A stretch of DNA of 64,000 nucleotides from Schlegelella_A sp036272325 (GTDB lineage: Bacteria > Pseudomonadota > Gammaproteobacteria > Burkholderiales > Burkholderiaceae_C). Location: NCBI GenBank assembly GCA_036272325.1, contig DATAYY010000154.1:1-64000 (forward strand). The letters run 5' to 3'. The position numbers were made by a program, and so were the translations under genes. Shown one piece after another: positions 24,139 through 36,225 of this stretch (positions within the stretch are counted from its first letter, which is position 1; every line of letters starts with the position of its first letter). The notes under the pieces were generated by a model. That model worked only from the letters and a program-made list of their open reading frames with translations, was not told the DNA's origin and searched no databases.

Positions 24139-25599
24139 CTAGTCCTCTTCGGCCCAGGCGTTGCCGTCGCGGGCGACGAGCGCGCTCGCCGCCGCAGGTC
24201 CCCACGAGCCCGCGGCGTACGGTCGCGGCCCGGCATCGTCGCGCCGCCAGGCGTCGAGGATCGGCTCGACCCACGCCCAGGCTTCTTCCTGCTCGTCGCT
24301 GCGAACGAACAGGTTGAGCCTGCCGGCGATGACGTCGAGCAGCAGCCGCTCGTAGGCGCCGACCCGGTTCTCGGCGAAGGCCTTGTCGAAGTCGAGGTCG
24401 AGCGAGACCGGAGCCAGCGCCTCGCCCTGGAAGGCGCCCTTCGCCGCCAGCAGATGCAGCTCGAGGCCGTCTTCCGGCTGCAGCTTGATGACAAGCTTGT
24501 TCGGCGGGTTGAGGCCGGGAAAGAGCAGGTGCGGCGTGCGCCGGAAGTTGACGACGATCTGGGCGTCGCGCGCGGCGAGACGCTTGCCGGTCCGCAGGTA
24601 GAACGGCACTCCCGCCCAGCGCCAGTTCTGCACCTCGGTGCGCAAGGCGACGAAGGTTTCGGTCGCGCTGCCCGGCGCCACCTTGTCTTCGTCGGCGAAC
24701 GCCGGCACGGCCTTGCCGTCGACGCTGCCGCTGCGGTACTGGCCGCGCACGACGTCGCGGCCGACGCTGTCGAGCGAAAAAGGCCTGAGCGAGCGCAGCA
24801 CCTTCAGCTTCTCGTCGCGGATCGCGTCGGCGACCATCCGCGACGGCGGCTCCATCGCGACCATCGTCAACAGTTGCAACGCGTGGTTCTGGACCATGTC
24901 GCGCAGCGCGCCGGTGCGGCTGTAGAAATCGCCGCGGGTGCCGACGCCGATCGACTCGGCGAGCGTGATCTGGATGTTGGCGATGCACTCGCGCCGCCAG
25001 AGCGGCTCGAACAGGATGTTGCCGAAGCGCAGCGCCATCAGGTTCTGCACTGCCGGCTTGCCGAGGTAGTGGTCGATCCGAAAGGCCTGATCCTCGGCGA
25101 ACACCGAACCGACGACGCGGTTGATCCGGCGCGCGCTTTCGAGGTCGTGGCCGAGCGGCTTTTCGAGCACGACGCGGACGTTCTGCCCGTTCAGCCCGGC
25201 CGCGCCGAGGTTGGCGCAGACGATTGGAAAGAGCTGCGGCGCCGTCGCCAGGTACATGACGACGACGTCGGCGCCGCCGCCGCGGCCGACGTCGGACGCG
25301 AGCCACGCCTTCAGTCGCTCGTAGTCGGCGGCGAGCGAGAGGTCGAGCGCGAGGTGGTGCAGCAGCGCCGCGAAGCGTGCGAACTCGTCGTCGCTCGGCC
25401 GTTTCGCATCCTCGACGTCGGCGAAGCGCGCCTTCACCCAGGCGCGGTAGGCGTCGTCGGAGAGCTGCTGGCGCGAGACGGCGACGATGCGCCCGCCCTC
25501 GGGGAGCTTCCCGTGGCGCCACGCCTGGAACAGCGCCGGCATGAGCTTTCGCCACGCCAGGTCGCCGGTACCGCCGAAGAGGACGAGGTCGAAGGCCAT
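24139..25599 (-). CDS. zwf: Glucose-6-phosphate 1-dehydrogenase
   Basis: This enzyme oxidises glucose 6-phosphate to 6-phosphogluconolactone with NAD(P)+, the entry to the pentose phosphate and Entner-Doudoroff routes. The nucleotide motif FGGTGDLAWRKL is at the N-terminus, and the active-site signature FRIDHYLGK is intact, followed by VQNLMALRFGN. The length is 486 residues, normal for the family. The start ATG at 25599 is fixed by the FGGTGD motif close behind it, although no ribosome-binding site is visible. The usual partners pgl and edd are absent here. It is divergent from the SnoaL-like gene across only 22 bases. Confidence 0.95.
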   Translation of the reverse strand: MAFDLVLFGGTGDLAWRKLMPALFQAWRHGKLPEGGRIVAVSRQQLSDDAYRAWVKARFADVEDAKRPSDDEFARFAALLHHLALDLSLAADYERLKAWLASDVGRGGGADVVVMYLATAPQLFPIVCANLGAAGLNGQNVRVVLEKPLGHDLESARRINRVVGSVFAEDQAFRIDHYLGKPAVQNLMALRFGNILFEPLWRRECIANIQITLAESIGVGTRGDFYSRTGALRDMVQNHALQLLTMVAMEPPSRMVADAIRDEKLKVLRSLRPFSLDSVGRDVVRGQYRSGSVDGKAVPAFADEDKVAPGSATETFVALRTEVQNWRWAGVPFYLRTGKRLAARDAQIVVNFRRTPHLLFPGLNPPNKLVIKLQPEDGLELHLLAAKGAFQGEALAPVSLDLDFDKAFAENRVGAYERLLLDVIAGRLNLFVRSDEQEEAWAWVEPILDAWRRDDAGPRPYAAGSWGPAAASALVARDGNAWAEED

Positions 25600-25600
25600 G

Positions 25601-25621
25601 CGGAGAGGATACGATCCTCCG
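25601..25621. promoter_or_regulatory. Imperfect palindrome in the 22-base zwf/SnoaL divergent spacer
   Basis: The spacer reads CGGAG-AGGAT-ACG-ATCCT-CCG, with the inner arms AGGAT/ATCCT exact. It also holds overlapping -10-like hexamers, TACGAT on the plus strand (25610-25615) and TATCCT on the minus strand (25606-25611). Both transcripts would then begin very close to their start codons. Confidence 0.4.
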
Positions 25622-26110
25622 ATGGACAGGCTCGCCGCTCTCGCCGCGCTCGTGGTCGCGCTGGCTCTGCCCGCGACCGCCCCTGCCCAGGTCGCCGTCA
25701 CGCCGACAGCCGACCAGGAACGGCTGCTCGCGAGCCCCGACCCGCGGCTGGCGGCGAACAAGCGCCTCGTCTACGACTTCTGGCGCGAAGTCTTCGAGGG
25801 CGGCCATATGGAGCTCGCCGAGAAGTACATGGCCGAGTCGTACATCCAGCACAACCCGAACGTGCCGACCGGCCGCGCGGCGTTCGTCGAGTTCTTCCAG
25901 AAGTTTCGCAAGCCAGCACCGATCGAGGCCAGGATCAAGGCACCGGTGGTCGCGATCGTCGCCGAGGGCGATCTCGTCGTCCTGAGCTTCGCGCGCGAGA
26001 ACACCGATCCGAAGGATGCGACGCGCAAGTACACGACGACGTGGTTCGACATGTTCCGCCTCGAGGGCGGCAAGATCGCCGAACACTGGGACCCGGCGCC
26101 AAAGCAATAG
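25622..26110 (+). CDS. Secreted SnoaL-like (NTF2-fold) protein
   Basis: This 162-residue protein starts with a signal peptide (about residues 1-23, ending in APAQ) and continues as an NTF2/SnoaL-like domain. The family pattern is visible in NKRLVYDFWREVFEGGHMEL, then YIQHNPNVPTGR, and ENTDPKDATRKYTTTWFDMF with the closing GGKIAEHWDPAP. Members bind or isomerise small hydrophobic molecules, but most secreted ones are uncharacterised. It precedes the histidine kinase gene by 16 bases and reads in the same direction, so it may share the signalling transcript. Confidence 0.8.
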   Translation: MDRLAALAALVVALALPATAPAQVAVTPTADQERLLASPDPRLAANKRLVYDFWREVFEGGHMELAEKYMAESYIQHNPNVPTGRAAFVEFFQKFRKPAPIEARIKAPVVAIVAEGDLVVLSFARENTDPKDATRKYTTTWFDMFRLEGGKIAEHWDPAPKQ

Positions 26111-26126
26111 AGCCGACGCGCTCCAG

Positions 26127-30040
<3,914 letters not shown>

Positions 30041-30044
<4 letters not shown>

Positions 30045-30421
30045 AAACGATCCTGATCGTCGAGGACAACGAGAAGAACATGAAGCTCGTGCGCGACATC
30101 CTGCGCCACAACGGGCACCAGACGATCGAAGCGGCGAGCGGGCTCGACGGCGTCCGGCTGGCGCACGACCGGCGCCCCGACCTGATCCTGATGGACATCC
30201 AGCTGCCCGACATCGACGGCATCGAGGCGTTGAGTCGGATCCGCGGCGAGCGTGCGCTCGATGCGGTGCCGGTGATCGCGGTCTCGGCTTCGGTGATGCC
30301 CGACGACCAGCAGAAGATCGTCACTTCCGGGTTCGACGCCTTCGTCACCAAGCCGATCAACCTCAAGCACTTCCTCGCCACCGTGCAGCGCTTCCTGGCC
30401 GAGGGGCGCGCGTCGCCATGA
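30041..30421 (+). CDS. Single-domain CheY/DivK-like response regulator
   Basis: This stand-alone receiver has 126 residues. The phosphoacceptor is Asp52 in LILMDIQLPD, the acidic pair lies at Glu8-Asp9, the switch Ser/Thr is in AVSASVMP, and Lys104 is in FVTKPIN. It resembles DivK, the diffusible type of regulator with no output domain. The start codon overlaps the kinase stop (30041-30044), and its own stop overlaps the start of the binding-protein gene (30418-30421). The likely role is to carry phosphate from the multi-GAF kinase to another target, possibly the receiver-cyclase encoded two genes on. Confidence 0.92.
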
Positions 30422-31440
30422 CTGCGCTCGCCGCGAGCGGCGGTCGCGGCGACCGACCCGTGCGCTGGTGGCGGGCGGTCGCGATCGCCTTTGCCATCGC
30501 GCTGTCGACAAGCGTTGCCACGGCCGAGCCGCGGCCGGGAATCGCGACGATCGGAGTCCTGTCGTACTTCGCGCCGCCGCTGGCGCCCGGCGACTCGATC
30601 GAGAACGCCTTCATGCAGGGCTTGCGCAGCCTCGGCTACGTCGAGGGCAAGAACCTCGTTGTCGACTGGCGCTACGCGAGCGGACGCGCTGATCGCCTCG
30701 CGGCGATGGCGGACGACCTCGTCCGGACCAAGGTCGAGTTGATCATCGCTCCTGGGCAGCCGGCGCGCGAAGCCGCCCGCAAGGCGACCACGACGATCCC
30801 GATCCTGACGCTCTCGGGCAGCGACCCGGTGCGCGAAGGTTGGGCGAAGAGCCTTGCCCGACCCGGCGGCAACGTCACCGGCCTGACCTTCACCTTTCCT
30901 GAGCTCGGCCCGAAGCGACTCGAATTGCTGAAGGAGGCGGTGCCGTCGCTCAGTCGGGTCGCGGTGCTCGTCGATCCGGTCGAGGTCGTCGACGTCGCCG
31001 ACGTCCTCCGCGAGACCGAGGTGGGGGCGCGGCGACTCGGCCTGCAGATGCAGATCGTGCGCGTCAATGGCGCCGACGATCTGGAGGCTGCGTTCGCCGC
31101 GGTGCGCCGGCAGCGCGCGCAGGCGGTGTTCGCAATCGCGATGTGGCCGCACCGGGCCCGCGTCGCCGAGCTCGCGGCGCGCGACAAGCTCGTCTCGATC
31201 GGCGAGTCGGCGCAGGAAGCGCGCGATGGCATCTTGCTCGGCTACGGCGGCGATCCCGACGATCTCGTCCAGCGCGGCGTCGCCATGATCGACAAGATCC
31301 TGAAGGGCGCGCGCGCCGGCGACCTGCCGGTCGAGCGGCCGAGCAAGTTCCTTCTCAGCGTCAACCTGAAGACGGCACGTGCCATCGGCGTCCAGGTTCC
31401 GCGCTCGCTCCTGCTGCGCGCCGACGAGGTCATCGAATGA
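30418..31440 (+). CDS. PF04392 (TrpX-like) periplasmic substrate-binding protein, coupled to signalling genes
   Basis: This 340-residue protein carries a signal peptide (a basic RWWR stretch, then a hydrophobic core ending VATA near residue 36) and an ABC_sub_bind (PF04392) domain. Landmarks are GLRSLGYVEGKNLVVDWRYA, IPILTLSGSDPV, GWAKSLARPGGNVTGLT and the C-terminal SVNLKTARAIGVQVPRSLL. Homologues include tryptophan-binding TrpX, but many betaproteobacterial copies lack a transporter. Here no permease or ATPase gene is present. The start overlaps the receiver stop and its stop overlaps the receiver-cyclase start, so it is translated as part of the signalling operon. A role as ligand sensor for the kinase is inferred; an orphan transporter subunit is the alternative. 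Confidence 0.85.
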   Translation: MTALAASGGRGDRPVRWWRAVAIAFAIALSTSVATAEPRPGIATIGVLSYFAPPLAPGDSIENAFMQGLRSLGYVEGKNLVVDWRYASGRADRLAAMADDLVRTKVELIIAPGQPAREAARKATTTIPILTLSGSDPVREGWAKSLARPGGNVTGLTFTFPELGPKRLELLKEAVPSLSRVAVLVDPVEVVDVADVLRETEVGARRLGLQMQIVRVNGADDLEAAFAAVRRQRAQAVFAIAMWPHRARVAELAARDKLVSIGESAQEARDGILLGYGGDPDDLVQRGVAMIDKILKGARAGDLPVERPSKFLLSVNLKTARAIGVQVPRSLLLRADEVIE

Positions 31441-32555
31441 GCGCGGGGCGCGAGGCCGCGGCGAAGATCCTGGTCGTCGACGACGTTGCGCTCAACGTCA
31501 AGCTGCTCGCCGACCTGCTCGCGGCGAAGGGTTACCGCACGTGCGCCGCAGCATCCGGCGCCGAGGCGCTGATGGCGCTCGACCGCGAGCACCCTGACCT
31601 GGTCCTGCTCGACGTCATGATGCCAGGCATGAGCGGCTACGAGGTGTGCGCAGCGATCCGCGCCAACCCGGCCCACGCAATGCTGCCGGTCGTCCTCGTC
31701 ACTGCGCTCGATCCGGCCGAGGAACGCGCCAAGGGGCTCGACGCTGGCGCCGATGACTTCCTCTCCAAACCGGTGAGCCAGGCCGAGCTGCTGGCGCGGG
31801 TGCGCTCGCTGCTGCGCATCAAGTCGCTCTACGACGAGCTGCTCGACCAGAAGCGCGAGCTCGCCGAGCTCAATCGAACGCTCGAACAACGCGTCGAGCA
31901 GGGCGTGCTCCAGCTCGAGAAGCTCTCGCGGCTGAAGCGGTTCTTTTCGCCACAGCTCGCCGAGCTGATCGTCGCCGGCGGCGCCGAGGATCCGCTGAAG
32001 AGCCATCGGCGCGAGATCACTGTCGTCTTCCTCGACCTGCGCGGCTTCACTTCGTTCACCGAAACCGCCGATCCCGAGGACGTGATGGGCGTGCTCGGCG
32101 AATACCACGCGGCGATCGGCGCCCTCGTGCTCGCGCACGAAGGCACGCTCGAGCGCTTCACTGGCGACGGTGTGATGGTGTTCTTCAACGATCCGGTGCC
32201 GGTACCAGATCCGGCGCTGCGCGCGGCGCGGATGGCGCTCGCGATGCAACGCGAGGTCCGCCGCCTCGCCGAGGGCTGGACGAAGCGCGGCCACGCGCTC
32301 TCGATGGGAATCGGCGTTGCGCAAGGCTTCGCTACGATCGGCGGGATCGGCTTTCCGGGCCGGATCGACTACGGCGCGATCGGCACCGTCACCAACCTGG
32401 CGGCGCGCCTGTGCGGCGAAGCGCAGGGCGGTGAGATCCTCTGCTCGCAGCGCGTGCTGGCGTCGCTCGACGGCGCGCTGCCGAGCGAGGCGGCCGGCGA
32501 GCTCGTCCTGAAAGGCTTCCACAAGCCGGTGCCGGCGTTTCGCGTCGTCGGGTGA
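31437..32555 (+). CDS. Response regulator with class III adenylate/guanylate cyclase output
   Basis: This 372-residue protein fuses a receiver domain (phosphoacceptor Asp59 in VLLDVMMPG, acidic pair Asp15-Asp16, Lys111 in LSKPVS) through a coiled coil (about 130-170) to a class III nucleotide cyclase domain. The two metal-binding aspartates are Asp200 (VVFLDLRGFTSF) and Asp244 (FTGDGVMVFF). The transition-state pair is Asn320 and Arg324 in TNLAARL. The base-selecting position before AIG is Gly where many adenylate cyclases have Thr, so nucleotide choice is uncertain. The start overlaps the binding-protein stop by 4 bases. Phosphorylation would set cyclic nucleotide output; no cNMP-binding protein is encoded close by. 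Confidence 0.9.
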   Translation: MSAGREAAAKILVVDDVALNVKLLADLLAAKGYRTCAAASGAEALMALDREHPDLVLLDVMMPGMSGYEVCAAIRANPAHAMLPVVLVTALDPAEERAKGLDAGADDFLSKPVSQAELLARVRSLLRIKSLYDELLDQKRELAELNRTLEQRVEQGVLQLEKLSRLKRFFSPQLAELIVAGGAEDPLKSHRREITVVFLDLRGFTSFTETADPEDVMGVLGEYHAAIGALVLAHEGTLERFTGDGVMVFFNDPVPVPDPALRAARMALAMQREVRRLAEGWTKRGHALSMGIGVAQGFATIGGIGFPGRIDYGAIGTVTNLAARLCGEAQGGEILCSQRVLASLDGALPSEAAGELVLKGFHKPVPAFRVVG

Positions 32556-32637
32556 ACGATTGCACTCCGGTCGAGCGCAAACTTCGGCCTTCTCGTCCAT
32601 CGCCGACCGGCGATTCGCTCTGTCTGGAGGAATTGCC

Positions 32638-33615
32638 ATGAGAAGACGCAGACTTCTGCTCGCGGCGGCGGCGACGGCCGCAGCGGCGATGCCGCGTCTT
32701 GCCGTCGCGCAAGCCCGGCCGGCGCGGATCGGCTGGGTGACGGCGCAACGGCCGCCGAGCCTCGTCCCCTACGTCGCGGCATTCCGGACCTCGCTCGCCG
32801 AGCTCGGCTTCGCCGAAGGCAAGAACCTCACGATCGACTTCCGCTACGGCGACGACGATCTCGGCAAGGTCCGCGGGCTCACCGAAGAGCTGATCCGCCT
32901 GCCGGTCGATCTGCTCGTCGCGCAGGGCGCGGCCGTGAGCGAGGTCCGCGAGGTGAAGCCGCCGGTGCCGGTGGTCTACGCCTACAGCGGCGACCCCGTC
33001 GCCGCAGGCTTTTGCGAAAGCCTCGCGCGGCCGACCGGCAACATGACCGGCGTCACGTTCATGGCTGCGGAGATGAACGGCAAGCGCCTCGAGCTGTTGC
33101 GCGAGTTCGTTCCCGGCATGCGTCGCGCGACCTTGCTCGCCAACCCCGAGCACCCCGGCGAGTCGAGTGAGCGCGCGATCGCCGAAAGCGCCGCGAGGCG
33201 GATCGGCCTCGACGTCGGCTATCTCGCCGCCCGCACGACGGACGAGCTGAACGCCGCCTTCACGAAGATGACCGCCGACCGCTCCCAGGGGATCTCGCTC
33301 TTCGCCGACGGCTTCGCGGTCCAGAACCGGGACGTGATCATCGCCTTCGCGATGCGCCAGCGCATCCCGCTGATCTCAGGCTGGCCGGTGTTCGCCCATA
33401 GCGGCGCGCTCTGCACGTACGGGCCACGGCTGGAAGATTCGTACCGACGGCTGGCGTATTTCGTCGATCGTGTCTTGCGCGGCTCGAAGCCGGCCGATCT
33501 ACCGATCGAGCAGCCGACGACGATCGAGACGATCGTCAACCTCAAGACGGCCGATGTCCTCGGCCTGAGCGTTCCGCAGTCGGTGCTGGTCCGTGCCGAC
33601 CACGTGATCCGCTGA
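32638..33615 (+). CDS. Second PF04392 periplasmic substrate-binding protein
   Basis: This 325-residue relative of the binding protein two genes upstream has a twin-arginine-like or Sec signal (RRRRLLLAAAATAAAAMPRL, ending VAQA) and the PF04392 domain. Visible landmarks are ELGFAEGKNLTIDFRYG, PVVYAYSGDPVAAGF and NLKTADVLGLSVPQSVLVRAD. An unusually clean ribosome-binding site, GGAGG, lies 8 bases before the ATG at 32638, after an 82-base gap from the cyclase gene. That gap gives it its own translation signal within the same direction. Its 3-prime end overlaps the convergent MFS gene by 74 bases. The ligand is unknown. Confidence 0.85.
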   Translation: MRRRRLLLAAAATAAAAMPRLAVAQARPARIGWVTAQRPPSLVPYVAAFRTSLAELGFAEGKNLTIDFRYGDDDLGKVRGLTEELIRLPVDLLVAQGAAVSEVREVKPPVPVVYAYSGDPVAAGFCESLARPTGNMTGVTFMAAEMNGKRLELLREFVPGMRRATLLANPEHPGESSERAIAESAARRIGLDVGYLAARTTDELNAAFTKMTADRSQGISLFADGFAVQNRDVIIAFAMRQRIPLISGWPVFAHSGALCTYGPRLEDSYRRLAYFVDRVLRGSKPADLPIEQPTTIETIVNLKTADVLGLSVPQSVLVRADHVIR

Positions 33616-35056
33616 CCGGCGCGCAGAGGAAGAACGCCGACGCGCTGGCGGCGATCGCGAGCGCGACGCCGACGAGCGCGGCGCCGTGGAAGCGGGCGAT
33701 GAAGGTGGCGCTCGACGCGTCGGTCGCCAGCACCCAACCGAGCAGCGCCGTCGCGAGCAGCCCGGCGACGCGCGCGGTCGCGTTGTTGACTCCCGATGCC
33801 GAGCCGACGTGGGCCGCATCGACCGCATCGATCACCGCCGCAGTCAGCGGCGCGACGCTGAGCGTGAGGCCGACAGCGACGAGGACGAGCGCCGGCAGGA
33901 CGTCGATCGCATAGCGCAGCGCGCCGGCATCGACGCGCAGGAAGAGCGCGAAGCCGGCGGCGACGAGGAGTGGGCCGATCGTCAGCAGAAGGCGCGTGCC
34001 GACGCGCTCCGCGAGACGGCCGGCGGCGCGCGAGCCAAGGCCCATCGCGATCGACAGCGGCAACAATGCAGCGCCCGCGGCGGCGGCCGCCCAGTGGCCG
34101 CGTTTGATGAGCAGGAACGGCAACAGCACGACCATGCCGCTCAGCGCCGCATACAAGCACAGGGTGAGGATGCTGACGCCGATGAACGTGCGGGTGCCGA
34201 ACAGGGCGAGCGGCATCATCGCGTGCCGCTTGCGGTGTGCTTCGACGGCGACGAACGCGCCGAGGCAGGCGACGCTGGCTGCGATCGCGACCGCGCCGGC
34301 CGCCGTGTCGATTCCGGCCGCAGCGGCGCCGCGCGCTGCGAGCACGGTGAGGCCGTACGTCAGCAAGCCGAGCCCTGCAGTCGCAAGCGCTGCGCCGGCG
34401 ACGTCGAGCGGCGCAGCGTCGCCGCTCCGGCTCTCGGCGACCTTGCGCCACGCGAGCCCGGCGGCGATCGCGGCGACGGGCAGATTGATCAGGAAAATCG
34501 CGCGCCAGCCGACAGTGTCGACGAGCCAGCCGCCGACAAGCGGCCCGACCGCGCCGGTGACCGCGCTCGCCGCGGCCCAGGTGCCGACGGCGCGGCCGCG
34601 TGCCTCGCCGTCGAACGCAGCGCCGAGGAGCGCCAGGCTTGTCGGTACGAGCAACGCAGCGCCGACGCCCTGCAGTGCGCGCGCCGCGAGCAGCCAGCCG
34701 AACGCGGGAGCGAGCGCGCAGCCCAATGACGCAGCGGCGAAGATCGCGACGCCGGCCAGGAAGATGCGCTTCCTGCCAAAGCGATCGCCGGCGACGCCGC
34801 CGAGCAGGACGAGCGCGCCGAGCGGCAGCAGATAGGCGTTGATCAGCCAGCCGATCGATGCGCCCGAGGCGCCCGACGACGCGAGGTCGTGCTCGATCGC
34901 CGGCAGGCCGACATTGACGACCGAGCTGTCGATGAACGCGAGGCTCGAGCCGACGATCGTCGCCGCCAGCGTCGCCTTCGGATGGCGGGCCGCCGCGTCG
35001 CACGAGGCCGATCCGGCGAGCACTGCGTCGCACGGGCCGGCGACGACCGCGCGCAT
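33542..35056 (-). CDS. MFS transporter, EmrB/QacA (DHA2) type
   Basis: This 504-residue protein has the roughly 14 hydrophobic helices of the DHA2 drug:proton antiporter family in the inner membrane. Motif A is visible as GDRFGRKRIF between helices 2 and 3, motif C-like GAVGPLVGGWL in helix 5, and the opening LAFIDSSVVNVGLPAIEHDL is typical. Substrates are usually toxic lipophilic compounds, or osmolytes and peptides; none can be assigned. The ATG at 35056 follows the M14 peptidase stop by 4 bases on the same strand. The C-terminal tail (GRHGPAPTAERSGRG) is polar and may be partly non-conserved because it overlaps the convergent binding-protein gene. Confidence 0.88.
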   Translation of the reverse strand: MRAVVAGPCDAVLAGSASCDAAARHPKATLAATIVGSSLAFIDSSVVNVGLPAIEHDLASSGASGASIGWLINAYLLPLGALVLLGGVAGDRFGRKRIFLAGVAIFAAASLGCALAPAFGWLLAARALQGVGAALLVPTSLALLGAAFDGEARGRAVGTWAAASAVTGAVGPLVGGWLVDTVGWRAIFLINLPVAAIAAGLAWRKVAESRSGDAAPLDVAGAALATAGLGLLTYGLTVLAARGAAAAGIDTAAGAVAIAASVACLGAFVAVEAHRKRHAMMPLALFGTRTFIGVSILTLCLYAALSGMVVLLPFLLIKRGHWAAAAAGAALLPLSIAMGLGSRAAGRLAERVGTRLLLTIGPLLVAAGFALFLRVDAGALRYAIDVLPALVLVAVGLTLSVAPLTAAVIDAVDAAHVGSASGVNNATARVAGLLATALLGWVLATDASSATFIARFHGAALVGVALAIAASASAFFLCAPVSGSRGRHGPAPTAERSGRGHRPS

Positions 35057-35060
35057 CGCC

Positions 35061-36221
35061 TCAGCCTGCGCCGCTCAGCCCGCGCAGCGCGCCGTAGGCG
35101 GCATCGACGCCCTGGGCGACGATCTGTTCCTTCCAGTCGTCGCTGTCGGTGTAAAACGCGTCGCGCACCTGCTGCTTGATCGCGCGCCGCGTCTCATCGT
35201 CGGTTTCGGGATGGTTCTCGAGCCACTGGTCGGCGCGCAGCGCGAGCATCACGTCAGCCTGCGGCTTGGTGCCGTACTCGAGCGCGATGCCGGTGTATTC
35301 CGCCTGCGCGCATTCCTCGTAGGCCGACATCCACATCAAGCCGGTCAGCATGGCAGACGTCGACGAGCCGTCGTAGATCGACGTCACGTCGCCCCACCAC
35401 GCCTTCGCGCGCGCGTACGACGTGGCGTCGTCGCGGCCGGCGAAGATGCGTTCGCCGTGGCCATTCGGGCCGAGCCCGGTGTGCAGGTCGATCCAAGCGA
35501 GGCGGGCGCAGCGCGTGCCATGACGGTGCAGCACCTGGCGCAGCGTCGTCTGGCTCCAGGTCGGCTCGGCGCCGCCGTAAAAAAGACCGTTCGGATGCGC
35601 GTACTGGCCGCCGGAGATGACTTGCTGCAGCGCCCGCTCGCCGTGCGCGGCGACGAACGCCTCGATTGCCGCCGTCGTCGCCGCGTCGGGCGGCCAGCGC
35701 TCCGGAACGATGTGTTCGGCGAGCTCGTCGTAGCGTGCGTTCGCCGGTGCGGCGGCGGTGAAGTCGCGGAAGTTGCGGTTAAGGTCGACGTTTTCGTGCG
35801 TCGTCCGCCGCCACCACGAGAAGCCGTACGGATTGAGGCCGTGGATGTACAGCACCGCCACGCCGGCAGCCTGCGCCGCATCGTGCCAGGCGGCATCGCC
35901 GAGCAGCGCGACCTGGACTCCCGAGCCGCAGAAGCCTTCGACGCCGTGGCAGCCGCTGCTGACGATCAGGAGCGTCTCGGCGCCGAGCGCGCCGTCGCGG
36001 GCGACGTCCATCGCCAGCATCTCGCCGTCACGGCCGGCAAGCGGATGGACGTTCGTCTCGACGCCAAGGCCGCGCATGCGCGCCGCAGCGAAGAACTTGT
36101 CGCGCGCCTCGGCATAACTCTGGGCGAAGTGGCGGGCCGCGCCATGCTCGCCGGGCGGCCGCGGTGGTGTCGGGGGGCGGCGAGCGGCCCGGCGCTCGGC
36201 CGGCGCGCCGGGTTTGCTCAT
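35061..36221 (-). CDS. DUF2817 M14-type zinc carboxypeptidase homologue
   Basis: This 386-residue cytoplasmic protein belongs to the DUF2817 branch of the M14 family. Zinc ligands can be placed as His92 and Glu95 in SGCHGVEGF and a later His in WIDLHTGLGP; the catalytic glutamate is expected in IALEYGT. Other family marks are YIHGLNPYGFSWWRRTTHEN and NVDLNRNFRDF. The first 25 residues are Pro/Arg-rich and probably unstructured. It lies 4 bases after the M20 gene and 4 bases before the MFS gene, forming one minus-strand transcript. Homologues are thought to trim small acylated amino acids or peptides; an amino acid or peptide salvage role beside the M20 enzyme and exporter is inferred. Confidence 0.87.
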   Translation of the reverse strand: MSKPGAPAERRAARRPPTPPRPPGEHGAARHFAQSYAEARDKFFAAARMRGLGVETNVHPLAGRDGEMLAMDVARDGALGAETLLIVSSGCHGVEGFCGSGVQVALLGDAAWHDAAQAAGVAVLYIHGLNPYGFSWWRRTTHENVDLNRNFRDFTAAAPANARYDELAEHIVPERWPPDAATTAAIEAFVAAHGERALQQVISGGQYAHPNGLFYGGAEPTWSQTTLRQVLHRHGTRCARLAWIDLHTGLGPNGHGERIFAGRDDATSYARAKAWWGDVTSIYDGSSTSAMLTGLMWMSAYEECAQAEYTGIALEYGTKPQADVMLALRADQWLENHPETDDETRRAIKQQVRDAFYTDSDDWKEQIVAQGVDAAYGALRGLSGAG

Positions 36222-36225
36222 CTGA

